From contig CM062293.1 of assembly GCA_031216915.1 (NCBI GenBank), positions 153,210,285 to 153,274,284 of the forward strand: a stretch of DNA of 64,000 bases, given 5' to 3'. The translations under genes and the position numbers were made by a program. Source of the stretch: Pictodentalium vernedei. Lineage: Eukaryota > Mollusca > Scaphopoda > Dentaliida > Dentaliidae. Positions 18,252 to 28,340 of the stretch are shown piece by piece. The stretch's first letter is position 1. Each line of letters begins with the position of its first letter. Under the pieces are notes generated by a model. It was not told where the DNA came from and did not search any database. It saw only the letters and a list, made by a program, of their open reading frames with translations.

Positions 18252-18599
18252 TCAAATTTCTGCGTCGATTCTTCTTTTTCTTTTTTTTTTTCTTTTTCTC
18301 TGTGATGTGATACGTTCATGATAACATTTTTGTTTATCCGAATCATAATTATGAACGAATGTTGTGCATCTCTTGGTAACACTAGCATCATTACCATTCA
18401 CTTCAGAAGGTAGTGGTGACCGTGGAAAGCATTGTCTCATTCCCAACCGTATATCCTGCGCTTTATCTATCTCTTTCCTTAGATATCCATCATTAGCGTC
18501 TAACCATTTTTTTATTTATTCGCTCTCTGACTCGCGATGTTCATCATTATCGTCAAATTCATACAGGTGATAAATTTGTTTCTCCACCTCTTCACCCAT
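18252..18599 (-). pseudogene. Small unknown viral gene with an in-frame TAA
   Basis: From ATG 18599 a minus-strand frame encodes an acidic N-terminus (EFDDNDEHRESESE), then TAA at 18516-18518, and continues in the same frame (KKWLDANDGYLRKEIDKAQD...) to 18252, ending in a Lys/Arg-rich run. The length would be about 115 residues. The poly-Lys tract near 18290 is a likely slip site, so the true C-terminus could instead follow the frame ending at 18176. A TATA-rich stretch lies upstream at 18605-18660. Function unknown. Confidence 0.45.
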
Positions 18600-18661
18600 T
18601 TTAAATATATATATTATTTTATACTTTCTATGATTTTATATATTTTATATAATTTTTATAT

Positions 18662-19273
18662 TTATAATAACATATTCAAAATCGGTATGTTCTTAAATGG
18701 CGAATTGTCACCGAGCAACAAACCCTTGCCGTATCGCTTGACGTTCCGTCCACTCTTCAGAAAGAGACCGTTTCCTCTCAGAGAGTTGCCACCTCTAACG
18801 GGTTCTAGATACAATCCTTTACCGCTGTCGTCTACGTGAACACGACACACGGCTCCTCCTTTCTTCAAAAACAGTCCGTTGCCACCCATTAATTTCTCAA
18901 CTCCCGAACTAGCGAGTCCCGTGAGAGCTCCCACGCCGAGAGTCTTTCCGAGAAAGGGTAGCACCTTTGCGGCGAAGGGTAATGCTTTTGCGGCGATTCC
19001 TGCCAATAGCGGTAGGAAACCGCCTTTCATTCTCAAATTGTATCTCAATTGAGCGGGACTCAATCTCACCGCCAACCCTCTTCCGTCGCGAATCGCTTTC
19101 TCCATCCTTTTGATTTGACTTCTGGTCCAGGCGATCGAATCCTGTCCGCCTCTCATTAGATCTTCATGAGTGAATTTGAATCTCACCGCCTCGCCTCGAG
19201 TTGTTAAAGCTCTCTTAAGTTTCTTCTTCTGTCCTGCGGATATGTTCACGTTTTTAACCACGTATTGTGTCAT
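18662..19273 (-). CDS. Adenovirus pX/pVI-like minor virion protein
   Basis: Intact 203-aa ORF. Residues ~84-130 form a Gly/Ala/Leu-rich hydrophobic stretch (GGFLPLLAGIAAKALPFAAK) like the amphipathic membrane-active or core peptides of Polinton pX/pVI proteins. The C-terminal half has repeated G-N-G-L-F-L-K and G-K-G-L-x-L motifs and ends SPFKNIPILNMLL. The N-terminus is basic. It is first in the leftward run of virion genes, followed by the minor capsid and ATPase genes. Assignment rests on this layout and on the position, not on a catalytic motif. Confidence 0.7.
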   Translation of the reverse strand: MTQYVVKNVNISAGQKKKLKRALTTRGEAVRFKFTHEDLMRGGQDSIAWTRSQIKRMEKAIRDGRGLAVRLSPAQLRYNLRMKGGFLPLLAGIAAKALPFAAKVLPFLGKTLGVGALTGLASSGVEKLMGGNGLFLKKGGAVCRVHVDDSGKGLYLEPVRGGNSLRGNGLFLKSGRNVKRYGKGLLLGDNSPFKNIPILNMLL

Positions 19274-19388
19274 AATTCTGTTTGTTTTTTTTAAATATAT
19301 TTTACTTAAATTGTTTCTTGTTTAATAATTATATTAAAATAATTTTGTAAAAAAAATTAATATTACCGTTTATTTTATTTTTGTTGTC

Positions 19389-19403
19389 TATATATATATA
19401 ATA
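19389..19403 (-). promoter_or_regulatory. TATA-type promoter for the pX/pVI-like gene
   Basis: The minus strand reads TATTATATATATATAG about 115 bp upstream of ATG 19273. Confidence 0.35.
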
Positions 19404-19424
19404 TTTTTTTTTTTTTTTTTGCTT

Positions 19425-20180
19425 TTATATTTCTTTTATGTGAAATCGTATCGTCACTCTCTCTCCGCGAAGATCTAACAGTTCACCATTTTGATCCGTC
19501 AACGTGGTTTTGAGACTATACAACGTGTCTAAAATCACTGGTAGATAAACTAAATTTCGAGGTCGCTCCACGATCTTATAACCCGGCGACACGTTTGGAA
19601 AGAAGGAATAGATCGTCGGCTGAGCGCTACCATTCACATAGCTTCCGGCAATCACGTCCACGTTCACCAGAATGCTATTGACAGCGAGAATGTCGAACGT
19701 ATTTTCAGATGCCGCGTGGCCTTGATACATCTTTCGATCGAATCCCAACATCTAGCCTATAGAATCGTCCGTGTTGAAATCCACACGAAAATTATCTTCC
19801 AAATCCAACATCGTCTGTAATGTATTAGGATTGGGAGCGAGTCTGATCTTGTTGCTTCCCTTTCCATCCGTCTTCATTCGCGTCTGAATGTAATGGTTCA
19901 AATCGTCTATGTCGTAACTCCCTTTGGGAATTCGAATCTCCAACCAATCCACTCCGTCGGAATACTTGAACGAGTTATTCTTTTCGGTGACGTTGGGAAA
20001 GGAATAATAAGTCTCCAGATTCACTAACGCCATCTCGTAACTTTTCTCTCTGTTTAATTCGATGGAAGGTTCGAATTTCGTAGCGAATCGAGTCGAATCG
20101 CCACTCACCACGATTTGAATGGATTGTTTCGCAGCCGTATTCTCGGCTATCCGTTCTAACAATTCTCCATGTTGGAACAT
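19425..20180 (-). pseudogene. Minor capsid (penton-like, single jelly roll) protein with in-frame TAG
   Basis: ATG 20180 opens 142 codons ending in TAG at 19752-19754. The same frame continues directly to 19425, giving a total of about 251 codons, the usual size of a Polinton penton protein. The first part contains IQIVVSGDSTRFATKF and ELNREKSYEMALVNLETYYS, and the second FFPNVSPGYKIVERPRNLVY and RVTIRFHIKEI, all strand-rich. Polinton minor capsid proteins form pentameric vertices. The stop lies mid-protein and would remove the last strands. It precedes the pX-like gene and follows the ATPase gene. Confidence 0.72.
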
Positions 20181-20240
20181 TATATCTTAATTTTATTTTT
20201 TTTTATTCAAAACTAATTATTTGAAGATTTATTTATTTTT

Positions 20241-20975
20241 CTAATTTTTTTTTATTTTTTCACGCTCTATCTTATTATTATCATCACCATCGGGAACATA
20301 AAACTTGTCGAATCCGCACCGATATTTTCCGCGATTAAATTCGCTCGTCAAATCGATCACGACGAAATTGTAAAGTCCACCATCCCAAACCCTCTTGCAG
20401 AATCTCCTGAATTCGACAGCGCTCATGTCGTTCGCGACGTGATCGCCGTAGATGTGATTGAGATTCTTGAGATCTTGGCGAAAGAGACTCAAAAAATTAG
20501 CGTTCTCCCTTATCGTCTGTCTGGGCAATCGAAAATAATTCTGCGACAGGTAGAAACAGTCCACGTTGCTGTGTCGACCCCTAACGTAATACAATTCGCA
20601 TCGGTTCAGTCTCTCCAAAAGCAGATCGTCGAAAATCATGAGATTCTTATCTTCCGATTTCAGTTCTCTAGGATCCGGAACGTCACTAGCGTTCTCGTAA
20701 AATCGACACTCAAAGATTCTGGCTATGACGTGCTTGGGCAATCTGCGATCCATACACTCTCGAAGCAATCTGTATTCGGGTTGAAACAAGCTCTTGCCAA
20801 ACACGAACAATCTGTCATAATCCAACCAGTCGGGTCGGGACAACAGATTCATCAACAGATTGGTCTTTCCACAATTCGATTTTCCCACTATCAAGCCTCT
20901 TATGCTCTTGGGAAAGTACTCGTTATTCGACCTCTTGGTCGCGGCGTCGTTCCAAGACATATCTTTAATGTTCAT
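20241..20975 (-). CDS. FtsK/HerA-type genome packaging ATPase
   Basis: Intact 244-aa ORF. The Walker A loop is GKSNCGKT at residues 31-38 in RGLIVGKSNCGKTNLLMNLL, and Walker B is NLMIFDDLL near residue 110. A downstream SQNYFRLPRQTIRENANF matches the sensor region of poxvirus A32-like ATPases. This enzyme translocates viral DNA into the capsid and is a hallmark of Polintons and other DNA viruses with jelly-roll capsids. It lies between the minor capsid and core-protein genes in the leftward block. Confidence 0.92.
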   Translation of the reverse strand: MNIKDMSWNDAATKRSNNEYFPKSIRGLIVGKSNCGKTNLLMNLLSRPDWLDYDRLFVFGKSLFQPEYRLLRECMDRRLPKHVIARIFECRFYENASDVPDPRELKSEDKNLMIFDDLLLERLNRCELYYVRGRHSNVDCFYLSQNYFRLPRQTIRENANFLSLFRQDLKNLNHIYGDHVANDMSAVEFRRFCKRVWDGGLYNFVVIDLTSEFNRGKYRCGFDKFYVPDGDDNNKIEREKIKKN

Positions 20976-21091
20976 CTTTTGGTTTTATTTTTTTTTTTTT
21001 TGTCTGTTATTTTAGATTCTTTTCAAACACTAATTTTTTTTATGTTTTTTTCAAACTCTGTTTTTTAATGTTGTTATTATTATTATTTTGT

Positions 21092-21472
21092 TTATATCAC
21101 ACCGTCGCGAGTTCTCTTCAATCCGGATCCACTCGTCATTTTGGCTAAATCTTGTATAGGCACCACGACATCCTTAAAATCTTTCCAACTTTTCGACGTT
21201 CGCTCTAACGCAGCTCGCTTCCCCGGCGGACTGATCAACTTGTCGATCAACGCGTCGGCTGCCCTCTTGCCAGCCGCAGAAGCTATCCTACCACTGGCTT
21301 CGGAAGCGGCTGTCTTACCAGCATCCAAAGCCGTCTTCTTACCGACCTCAAACGCGGTCGATGCGAGTTTTCTACCCGCATTGCTCGTGAACGCTCGCAT
21401 TATAGAATCGACGATGCCAGAACCGCCTTGAACGTAAGTCCTGACGTATCCCCTGTTCTTTATCACCAACAT
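21092..21472 (-). CDS. Small Ala/Lys-rich virion (core-like) protein
   Basis: Intact 126-aa ORF with a long Ala/Gly/Lys-rich helical middle (AGRKLASTAFEVGKKTALDA) and a basic C-terminus ending in SGSGLKRTRDG. Composition and position between the ATPase and the 304-aa gene match the small basic core or pVI-like proteins encoded in Polintons and adenoviruses. No enzymatic motif is present. The function is inferred from context only. Confidence 0.6.
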   Translation of the reverse strand: MLVIKNRGYVRTYVQGGSGIVDSIMRAFTSNAGRKLASTAFEVGKKTALDAGKTAASEASGRIASAAGKRAADALIDKLISPPGKRAALERTSKSWKDFKDVVVPIQDLAKMTSGSGLKRTRDGVI

Positions 21473-21635
21473 ATTTTATTTTTTATGATATATTTTGTGT
21501 TTTTTTCACTGGTAAATCGTTTTGTCGTTTTTAAATACTTTTATTATTCTAGTGTAAGAATTTACTGTTTTATTTTTGTTTGTTTGTTTTGTTTGTTTGT
21601 TTGTTTCTCTCTCTCTACTTATTATTATATTCACA

Positions 21636-22550
21636 TCAATCCTTCAATTCGTTCATCAGCCTTTTATACTGATTTTTATTCAAAACCTTCTGTCTCAACA
21701 ATTCGTTAGATATGGCAACTATCTGATTATCTAATCCCGTGTTACCAGCCCGTCTGCTCCCCATCAACAAACTCAATCTCTGAGACAGAGCGTCGGGATC
21801 GCTCGGAAGAAAAGTAGTGGTTTTCATCCCTTTGCCAGTCATCGATTCGATGAACTTCTTGTTCGCATTCCATATGGGCTTCACTATTTTCGTCCACTTG
21901 TAACCTCTGTTGGCTTTGGGTCTCGTCTCTCTAGCATCGTTATTTCTATTCATGGCGTGAGTTTGAACTAGAATGTCTCCGTAATTGTGGAAATCCTGTT
22001 CCGTATAATCTCCAGGCTTATCGAAAAGGAGCAATCTCTGCAGACCATCGGTTACTTTATACTTATTCGAACCCACGATCAATTCATCATCGTCCATTTC
22101 CACTTCAGTGTCGCCCACGAATTTCCTACCACTCGAATCCTCGCGAATTCCATACAACAGATCTCTCTTACCGCCACCATCATCATCGGACGATGCGATG
22201 CTATCAGTGGTGATAGTCGAAGCCGTATCATAGCTCTCACTCACATCGGTTTCGATTCTTGTGGGAACGTAATCCGGTGTAGATTGAACGGAATACCGAT
22301 TTCCAAAACTAGAAGGCAACGAACCCATTCTCAAAGAACTCTCCTTTATGGGTCTCAATTCTTCGACTATCTCCTTCCTGCTTCGCTCTTGACCCTCCGT
22401 CACGGGTTTAAATATTTTTGTGGCTTCGCGTGTGAGTTCCATCTCACCGAGACGTCTGCTCCTATCAGCTGCCTGAATCGCCTTCTTAGCACTTAAATAC
22501 TCGGCTAAAATTCGATCTCGGCGTCTTGGATCCATCTGGAAAAACGTCAT
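21636..22550 (-). CDS. Conserved Polinton virion-region protein of unknown function
   Basis: Intact 304-aa ORF, first gene of the leftward block. It has a charged helical N-terminus, an acidic Ser/Thr-rich linker near residue 115-130 (STITTDSIASSDDDGGG), and a central domain with FVGDTEVEMDDDELIVGSNK and YKVTDGLQRLLLF. A C-terminal helical segment has NNDARETRPKANRGYKW. A protein with this central block recurs in Polinton-like loci of other invertebrates next to the packaging ATPase, but I cannot assign a role. No stop or frameshift is visible. Confidence 0.65.
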   Translation of the reverse strand: MTFFQMDPRRRDRILAEYLSAKKAIQAADRSRRLGEMELTREATKIFKPVTEGQERSRKEIVEELRPIKESSLRMGSLPSSFGNRYSVQSTPDYVPTRIETDVSESYDTASTITTDSIASSDDDGGGKRDLLYGIREDSSGRKFVGDTEVEMDDDELIVGSNKYKVTDGLQRLLLFDKPGDYTEQDFHNYGDILVQTHAMNRNNDARETRPKANRGYKWTKIVKPIWNANKKFIESMTGKGMKTTTFLPSDPDALSQRLSLLMGSRRAGNTGLDNQIVAISNELLRQKVLNKNQYKRLMNELKD

Positions 22551-23032
22551 CTTTCGTTTTAATTGTTTTTATTTATTTTTCAAAATTAAATGTTTAATTA
22601 TATTTTTTATATTTTATGTTTTAAGTATTAAAATCTCTTTCCATCTTAATATAATATCTGAAAAAAAATCACATCTCAAACTCACTGTGTTAATTGAAGT
22701 TAAAAAAAAAATACGTTTTAAACAGTACATGACAAACCGATTTCTGATGTAACGCATTTTGACAGCGGTGTTTACATTTTGTCAAAAGATTTCATTCATT
22801 CACACATCAATTCATCGAGTGTCGAATTAAGAGAAAATCCTTTTTTGATGACTGTTAGACAGTTTTAACACACACAATGGAAAACTGATTTAACAAATCT
22901 CTCTCCGATTGCTATCGTGAATATATTAAAAATTTTACCACTCGAAACCTAACTGAGCGGAAAATGCGTTTTAAACATTCTGATAAGTGTTTCTTGACTT
23001 TAATCAAGGAACGCTTAACAGTCAACCTCATT
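22551..23032. other. Noncoding A/T-rich stretch inside the virus, right side
   Basis: No ORF above background and no clear TATA-AGAGA motif. It lies between the 304-aa gene and the right-end direct repeats. It could hold a promoter for the leftward block or a replication region, but nothing specific is visible. Confidence 0.5.
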
Positions 23033-23712
23033 TCTCATAGTGGAGGAAATTCTCAAAAAAGCCCAAAAACTCAATTTTTATCCATCCCATCATAGGAAAA
23101 CATCAATGTCTATAATACAGGCTATATTCACAATCGACTCTGTTTGAACAAAACACCTCAATTACGATAACGTGGTGTTAGTTGCTTACTTCAGGAAAGA
23201 CGTGACTGGGTTTGCAAATTTCCAAACACACAGACACTCTTCATTCAGATCGAGTTTTTATTACGAGATTCGATCGCTCGATCAGCTGAGTGGGTTTTTT
23301 TTGAGAATTTTCTCATAGTGGAGGAATTCACCAAAAAACCCCAAAACTCAATTTTTATCCATCCCATCACCGGAAAACATCAATGTCTATAATACAGGCT
23401 ATATATTCACAATCGACTCTGTTTGAACAAAACACCTCAATTACGATAACGTGTGTTAGTTGCTTACTTCAGGAAAGACGTGACTGGGTTTGCAAATTTC
23501 CAAACACACAGACACTCTTCGTTCAGATCGAGTTTTTATTACGAGATTCGATCGCTCGATCAGCTGAGTGGGGTTTTTTTTGAGAATTTTCTCATAGTGG
23601 AGGAATTCTCCAAAAAACCCCAAAACTCAATTTTTATCCATCCCATCACCGGAAAACATCAATGTCTATAATACAGGCTATATATTCACAATCGACTCTG
23701 TTTGAACAAAAA
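23033..23712. repeat. About 278-bp direct tandem repeats (2.4 copies) near the right terminal repeat
   Basis: Units at 23033-23310, 23311-23589 and partial 23590-23712, each starting TCTCATAGTGGAGGAA. They contain CAATCGACTCTGTTTGAAC, a CGATCGCTCGATCAGCTGAG segment and a T run. They are present only at the right end and are noncoding. Confidence 0.85.
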
Positions 23713-23727
23713 AAAAAAACCCACCAC

Positions 23728-24148
23728 CTCAAAAATGAGGGAGAGTTTCTGGACCATCTGTACCAACGCAATTGCGGGTTCTAGACCACTGGTCTAGAAC
23801 CCCAATTGTTGTTTTTTGATGATCACCCAAAATCTTTTGCCTTCGCTCGCGTTCGCCGACGATGGATCGATGGGTCTGATCTGCGATGCGAACGTAGACC
23901 AAAAATCACGTACACGATACAACTGAAGATGTACAACACACGCACACGATGCGTTCACCACGAGTGTTTGAACGCTAAAAGCGCGATCTAGGAGTCACTG
24001 ACTGTACATGAGGGGTTCTAGACCACTGTACAGTTTTTGCGAACAAGCGTGTGATTTAACACCGAATTCCACGTTGGTAAACGCATCGTGTGCGTATCTT
24101 GTACACGTACATGTACAGGTGGTCGTGTATCCGCAATTTATACCCACT
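23728..24148. repeat. Right terminal inverted repeat of the Polinton
   Basis: Inverted copy of 7850-8272, ending CCGCAATTTATACCCACT. The CT terminus is followed by the CCCATG duplication. Confidence 0.9.
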
Positions 24149-24154
24149 CCCATG
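24149..24154. repeat. Target-site duplication (right) of the Polinton
   Basis: CCCATG, identical to 7844-7849. Confidence 0.8.
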
Positions 24155-24324
24155 GGTGTGTAATACACAACTGAACTAATGGTCAAATGGAGAAAAGAAA
24201 AGTGTCTCCACCCACGACATCTTAGGATGGGAAAGGAATTGCTGTATTTTAAGTGTGCTCAACACAAAAAAATAGTTATCGAAGGTTTTCATTTCCCCGA
24301 CGTCTTGCAATCTTCGATCGCTTT

Positions 24325-24560
24325 TTAACCCTTTACCCAACGTAACGGCCAAAACAGGCCAGCGCTATTCATAAAAATCACCATTCAATTTTCATTATTT
24401 TTTCATTTTCTGTCTCAAAACCATAGCTTATGACCCCTCATTGGAACGATCTCAATGTGCTTGTTCAAATGAGTGGTCATAAGCTATAGTTTGGACGCAA
24501 AAAGTTCAAAAAATTAGTTATTTAAGTGTAGTCTGCTTTCCGTGTTAGGTATAGGGTTAA
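24325..24560. mobile_element. Palindromic TTAA MITE, copy 2
   Basis: TTAACCCTTTACCCAACG start, TTAA end, and a central inverted repeat around GACCCCTCATTGGAACGA. The right arm is more diverged. Confidence 0.75.
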
Positions 24561-24815
24561 AGAAAGTACTTTGAGGTCTGCAGAAAATGAATAAATTGAT
24601 GATGCGCACATTTTTCGTGGCAATGAAAATTGAATATCTACAACATAATTATTTTAGTTATTATTGATAAAAATCAAGAGTAGAAAGTCGATACTGTGTT
24701 ATTAACTAACGTGTTCAGGGTAAACGCCATGGCGTTTGATGAAGTAAAACCTGTTACGTTGCGGCGTAACAACTATCACGTCATCCTACGTCATGGAATG
24801 AGAGGTGTTATTACT

Positions 24816-25064
24816 TTAACCCTTTAACAACGTAACGGCCAAAACCGGCTAGCGCTATTCTCAAAAATCGCCAATTAATTTTCATTATTTTTTCATTTTT
24901 TTGTCTCAAAAACATAGGTTATGACCCTTCGTTGGAACGAACTCGTCGAGCGCGTTCCAACTAGGGGTCATAACCTATGTTTTTGAGACAAAAAATAAAA
25001 AATTAGTTATTCAAGAATTTTTTTAGCAAGTGTCGTCAGCTTTTCATGTTAGGTAAAGGGTTAA
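24816..25064. mobile_element. Palindromic TTAA MITE, copy 3
   Basis: TTAACCCTTT start and AAGGGTTAA end. Centre GACCCTTCGTTGGAACGA with the matching arm. Confidence 0.8.
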
Positions 25065-26470
25065 TTGACTTGACTCCATCTCAAGGGTGGGGGCCAATTC
25101 CATTGCCGAGGTTATATAGAGATCGGTGCTTCTGATGCGTTCTAGAGTTGCAAGTGTTCGCATTGTGGGTGTTGGGGAATATGAACGAAATATGCATAAC
25201 CTTTATCTTACAACAAAAACCTATTTCTCCCAATACAAGTAAAAACGTCTATACCAAATACAAATCTGCATTGAGGATAGCAACCACACGTGCAAGCGAT
25301 CATTTGATTCAGAAAGAAATCGTTTTTACCCATCTCACCACAAACTGATCACACATGTCAAAGACATCGTTTTTGATAACAGTGATTAAATGATGAATAA
25401 TTCACCAATTCACGAAACAAATTTAACAATTTTTTATATAGGCCTATCATGCGTTAAACCTGAAAAATAGTATTCTTATATAGGCCTGTTATGTGTTACA
25501 CCTTAAAAATAAACAAACAAAAATAAAACCACACAGCTGAAACACTACTATAAACTTTAGTGGTTATAGTACAAGTAGGTCAATAAATGGGGATTGCGTT
25601 ATGCACAGTGCAAGAACGCAATACCATGTCGTCATGATCTCCACTCATAAAAAAATCTATTCGTAGACATCGACTGATTGTCAAAATATATGCGAACAAG
25701 CCAAGAAACGGAGGAATATTGTACAATAAATTGGATGAGTTTCCGAGATGGTGTATTGAAGTCTCCACCTCGCATCTGGATCATATATCGACTCGTTCTA
25801 AAAGACTCGTCGATATATGGCCAGAGATGAGGTATCGACTTCAAGACATCATGTCTGACATAAGCTTGATGGTAATAATATATATGCATATCAAACGTAG
25901 CAACTCTACCACACTACTAGCAACGCTACGATTGTTATACCGGTGAATAATCATGCATGTTTTCTTCATCGGCGGTGGCCCTTAATTCATATTCATTAGT
26001 ATCTTTGTAAAGAGAGACTGATAAAACTTGATACTACTCAACAACATTTGTTCCCAGAATGGCAAATTTAGAGACATGGCATCGTTCAAATTACACTTTC
26101 CTATGTTCTGTAGTCCTTGTTTATTTCACCTTTCCCATGTGTATGTATTTAATTGTGCTTAACTCCACTTCCACATTTAAGTCTAGATCGTGAAGATAAA
26201 AGGCTGTACTATAAAAGAGGTAGGTCGCTTTCTTCTACGGAATGAAATGATTGATGGAAATCAGGAAGAACCCGAGGATTAAATAAGTAGTGAGAGCAGT
26301 AATGAGAAAATAATACTAGTGAATTAAAGAGTACTGAGTAAATCAACCTGTTGAATAAATACAATGAGGAGAAAGTTCAGCCCTTTGAACCCAAGAGACC
26401 ACTTTTTCCGTTCCAGGAATATAATACATCATAATTTCATTAGATAAGTTCGCTGCTAAGTGAATGTGTG

Positions 26471-26788
26471 GGATAGACCAATCAATAGTTTCAACGTGCA
26501 GCCTTAACCCTTTGAATCCCCGTTTCCTGAAATGGTATCACCTTTGTGTACACTTACAGTGAGATGAGTCAATCCAATATCAATATACAGGGAGGATAAA
26601 ATAATAACTGCAGTCTGCAGCCAGATGGCTGCAGACTGCAGTTACTATTTTATCATCAGTGCCTCGTGTATAGACCCCTTATAATAAGTCCAAATCGGGA
26701 CGAAATTATGCCTTGGGCCGAAAAATCGGTCTTACGAGTTCAAAGGGTTACTTACGGCTGCACGTTGAAAATTTTTATTGGTCTCCCC
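26471..26788. mobile_element. Nested inverted-repeat element
   Basis: Outer arms GACCAAT...TTCAACGTGCAGCC and its complement near 26755-26788. Inside them are TTAACCCTTTGAA / TTCAAAGGGTTA, and at the centre a palindrome on CTGCAGTCTGCAG (26600-26655). Three levels of symmetry; no ORF. Confidence 0.65.
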
Positions 26789-27297
26789 CCAAAATAATGA
26801 ATATGGACTCCTCCAATTGATTTCATTGCACTGACATAGAAGATGCCATCCGGTTTTCAAAGGATTAAACGAATAAAAACAATTTATTTAAAAGTACAAT
26901 AGGGCTCCAAGAGACACGGTATTGAAATACTTCCGCCTGACATGATTAAATTCTATACAGTGCTAAAGAACCTGCTCCATTTTCAACACCCATATGTATT
27001 ACCTGTTACTTTATAGATTATCAGAAGAGAACAATAAAATGGCAATACATCCTACCAAAAATATATTTGGTGTCTCGGATATTCGTATGACCTGAACCAT
27101 CCGGCCGATGCTATATGTTCGGCAATATAAGGAAAGGGACACGTCAAGCTCTCGTTTTGTTTCAAAAAATGAAACCAAAATAGAAATACGAAAATACATT
27201 TAACCCTTTCAAAACTGGAGCCCAGGGAGGTATCCTTTCAGTCAAAACAGTCAACGGCGAAATGGGCGAAAACATCCTGGCTTGTTGGGAGGTTCAG

Positions 27298-27343
27298 TAA
27301 TAATTTAATCCAACAGCTCTGTCGAGCTGTTGGATTAAATTAT
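27298..27343. repeat. Short palindrome
   Basis: TAATTTAATCCAACAGCTC with a near-exact complement after a few-base loop. Confidence 0.8.
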
Positions 27344-27636
27344 TGCAGAGGCTCGCTTCAGATTTGTTGCTCTTTATATCGTCTGCTCGTTAATTACCAT
27401 TTTTTTCATACGCAAAAATTTATGCACACCAGGTTGAGAGGGTCAATAACAACAGAATAGGTTTTCGTTATAACGTCAATGTAAGGAAAAGTGACACTCC
27501 TTGCTCTGTTTTTGTTTCGAAGTAATGAGACAAAATCGTAATTATGAAATACATTTAAAAACAACAGAATAATTACTCATATTCTCGTATGAGGTAACAT
27601 ATATATGTACTTATATCACTTTGTTTTTCTTAATAG

Positions 27637-27977
27637 GTGGCACTTTGGTACTGGCAGCTAGCACAGGGACTTTCATCGGTGGAAAGATTATATCACACTT
27701 CAAGCTTTCTCCGACAGCCTGTATGAAGATGTTAGCTGCTTTGCACACCGTTTTCTTCCTCTTGCATATCGCATTCCTTACAATAGGTTGTCCACAGCAA
27801 GACGTAAAAGCCTATTTGAACGCCTTTGATTCTAACTACGAAACCCTGCTGAAAAATTCCACATGCCTGGACAACTGCATATGTGATAACTCTCTTTTTT
27901 TACCCGTCTGTGATGTTGAAACCGGACTCACGTACTACTCGCCGTGCCATGCTGGCTGCTCGGCTAAAAATGAGACG
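27637..27977 (+). CDS. SLCO/OATP transporter, exon with TM8-TM9 and Kazal-like loop
   Basis: CTTAATAG precedes the exon and GTATGT follows it. The 341 bp complete the Gly codon begun at 6656 and end in frame. They encode GGTLVLAASTGTFIGGKII (TM8 with the family G-rich pattern), a further hydrophobic helix, and the large extracellular loop. That loop has Cys at CPQQ, CLDNCICDNSLFLPVCD, CHAGC and further on, as in the Kazal-like loop between TM9 and TM10 of SLCO proteins. Its conserved cysteines are important for transport. A decayed copy lies at 61-262. Confidence 0.9.
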
Positions 27978-28076
27978 GTATGTTTTCAAAGGTTTTCATC
28001 TCGTCTTCAGTTTAATTTTAAATTAAGTCATGCGGCCATCAATCATCCCTGACATATATCGTCATGGAAATCTCCT

Positions 28077-28270
28077 TTCGATAGAGTTATCTCCCTTGAA
28101 ATTATTAGACACGCGAGGAAGGTCCGTCCAATTTAGAAGCCGGTAGTTGTTGAGAAAAAAACCATGTTATATGACATCAGTAGAAAATAAAGTAAAGTTC
28201 CCCGTTACCTTTAATAGACGAAAACAACAGACAGCTCTCGGAGCTGTTTGTGGTTTTCGTTTATTAGAAG
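28077..28270. repeat. Dispersed repeat with GACAGCTC palindrome
   Basis: Copy of the repeat at 5966-6190. Its right part is a palindrome: AATAGACGAAAACAACAGAC and its complement around the CTCTCGGAG centre, as also seen at 60885-60960. Confidence 0.65.
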
Positions 28271-28340
28271 AAACAAAATGGAACTCTGCCTTTTTATGGC
28301 CAGAAAAACTGGAAGCAACTAATTCACCGATAATTCGTCA

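Larger units (their letters stand above)
7850..24148. mobile_element. Polinton/Maverick-type (adintovirus-like) integrated virus, 16.3 kb
   Basis: Termini are 5'-AG...CT-3' with a 6-bp CCCATG duplication and ~420-bp inverted repeats. Encoded functions include retroviral-type integrase, PLA2, putative jelly-roll capsid proteins, FtsK/HerA packaging ATPase, adenain-like protease, pX/pVI-like proteins and a fibre-like protein. Accessory genes are an IAP, a TFIIS-like ribbon and a tandem pair of unknowns. Genes at 8385-12850 and 16964-18133 read rightward and most others leftward. No polymerase B gene is visible. At least six genes carry stops or frameshifts, so the copy is probably inactive. It sits in the first visible intron of the SLCO gene. 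Confidence 0.92.
24155..27636 (+). other. Remainder of the first visible SLCO intron
   Basis: No exon is seen. It contains two TTAA MITEs, a nested inverted-repeat element at 26471-26788 and a palindrome at 27298-27343. The rest looks like plain intronic sequence. Confidence 0.7.
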
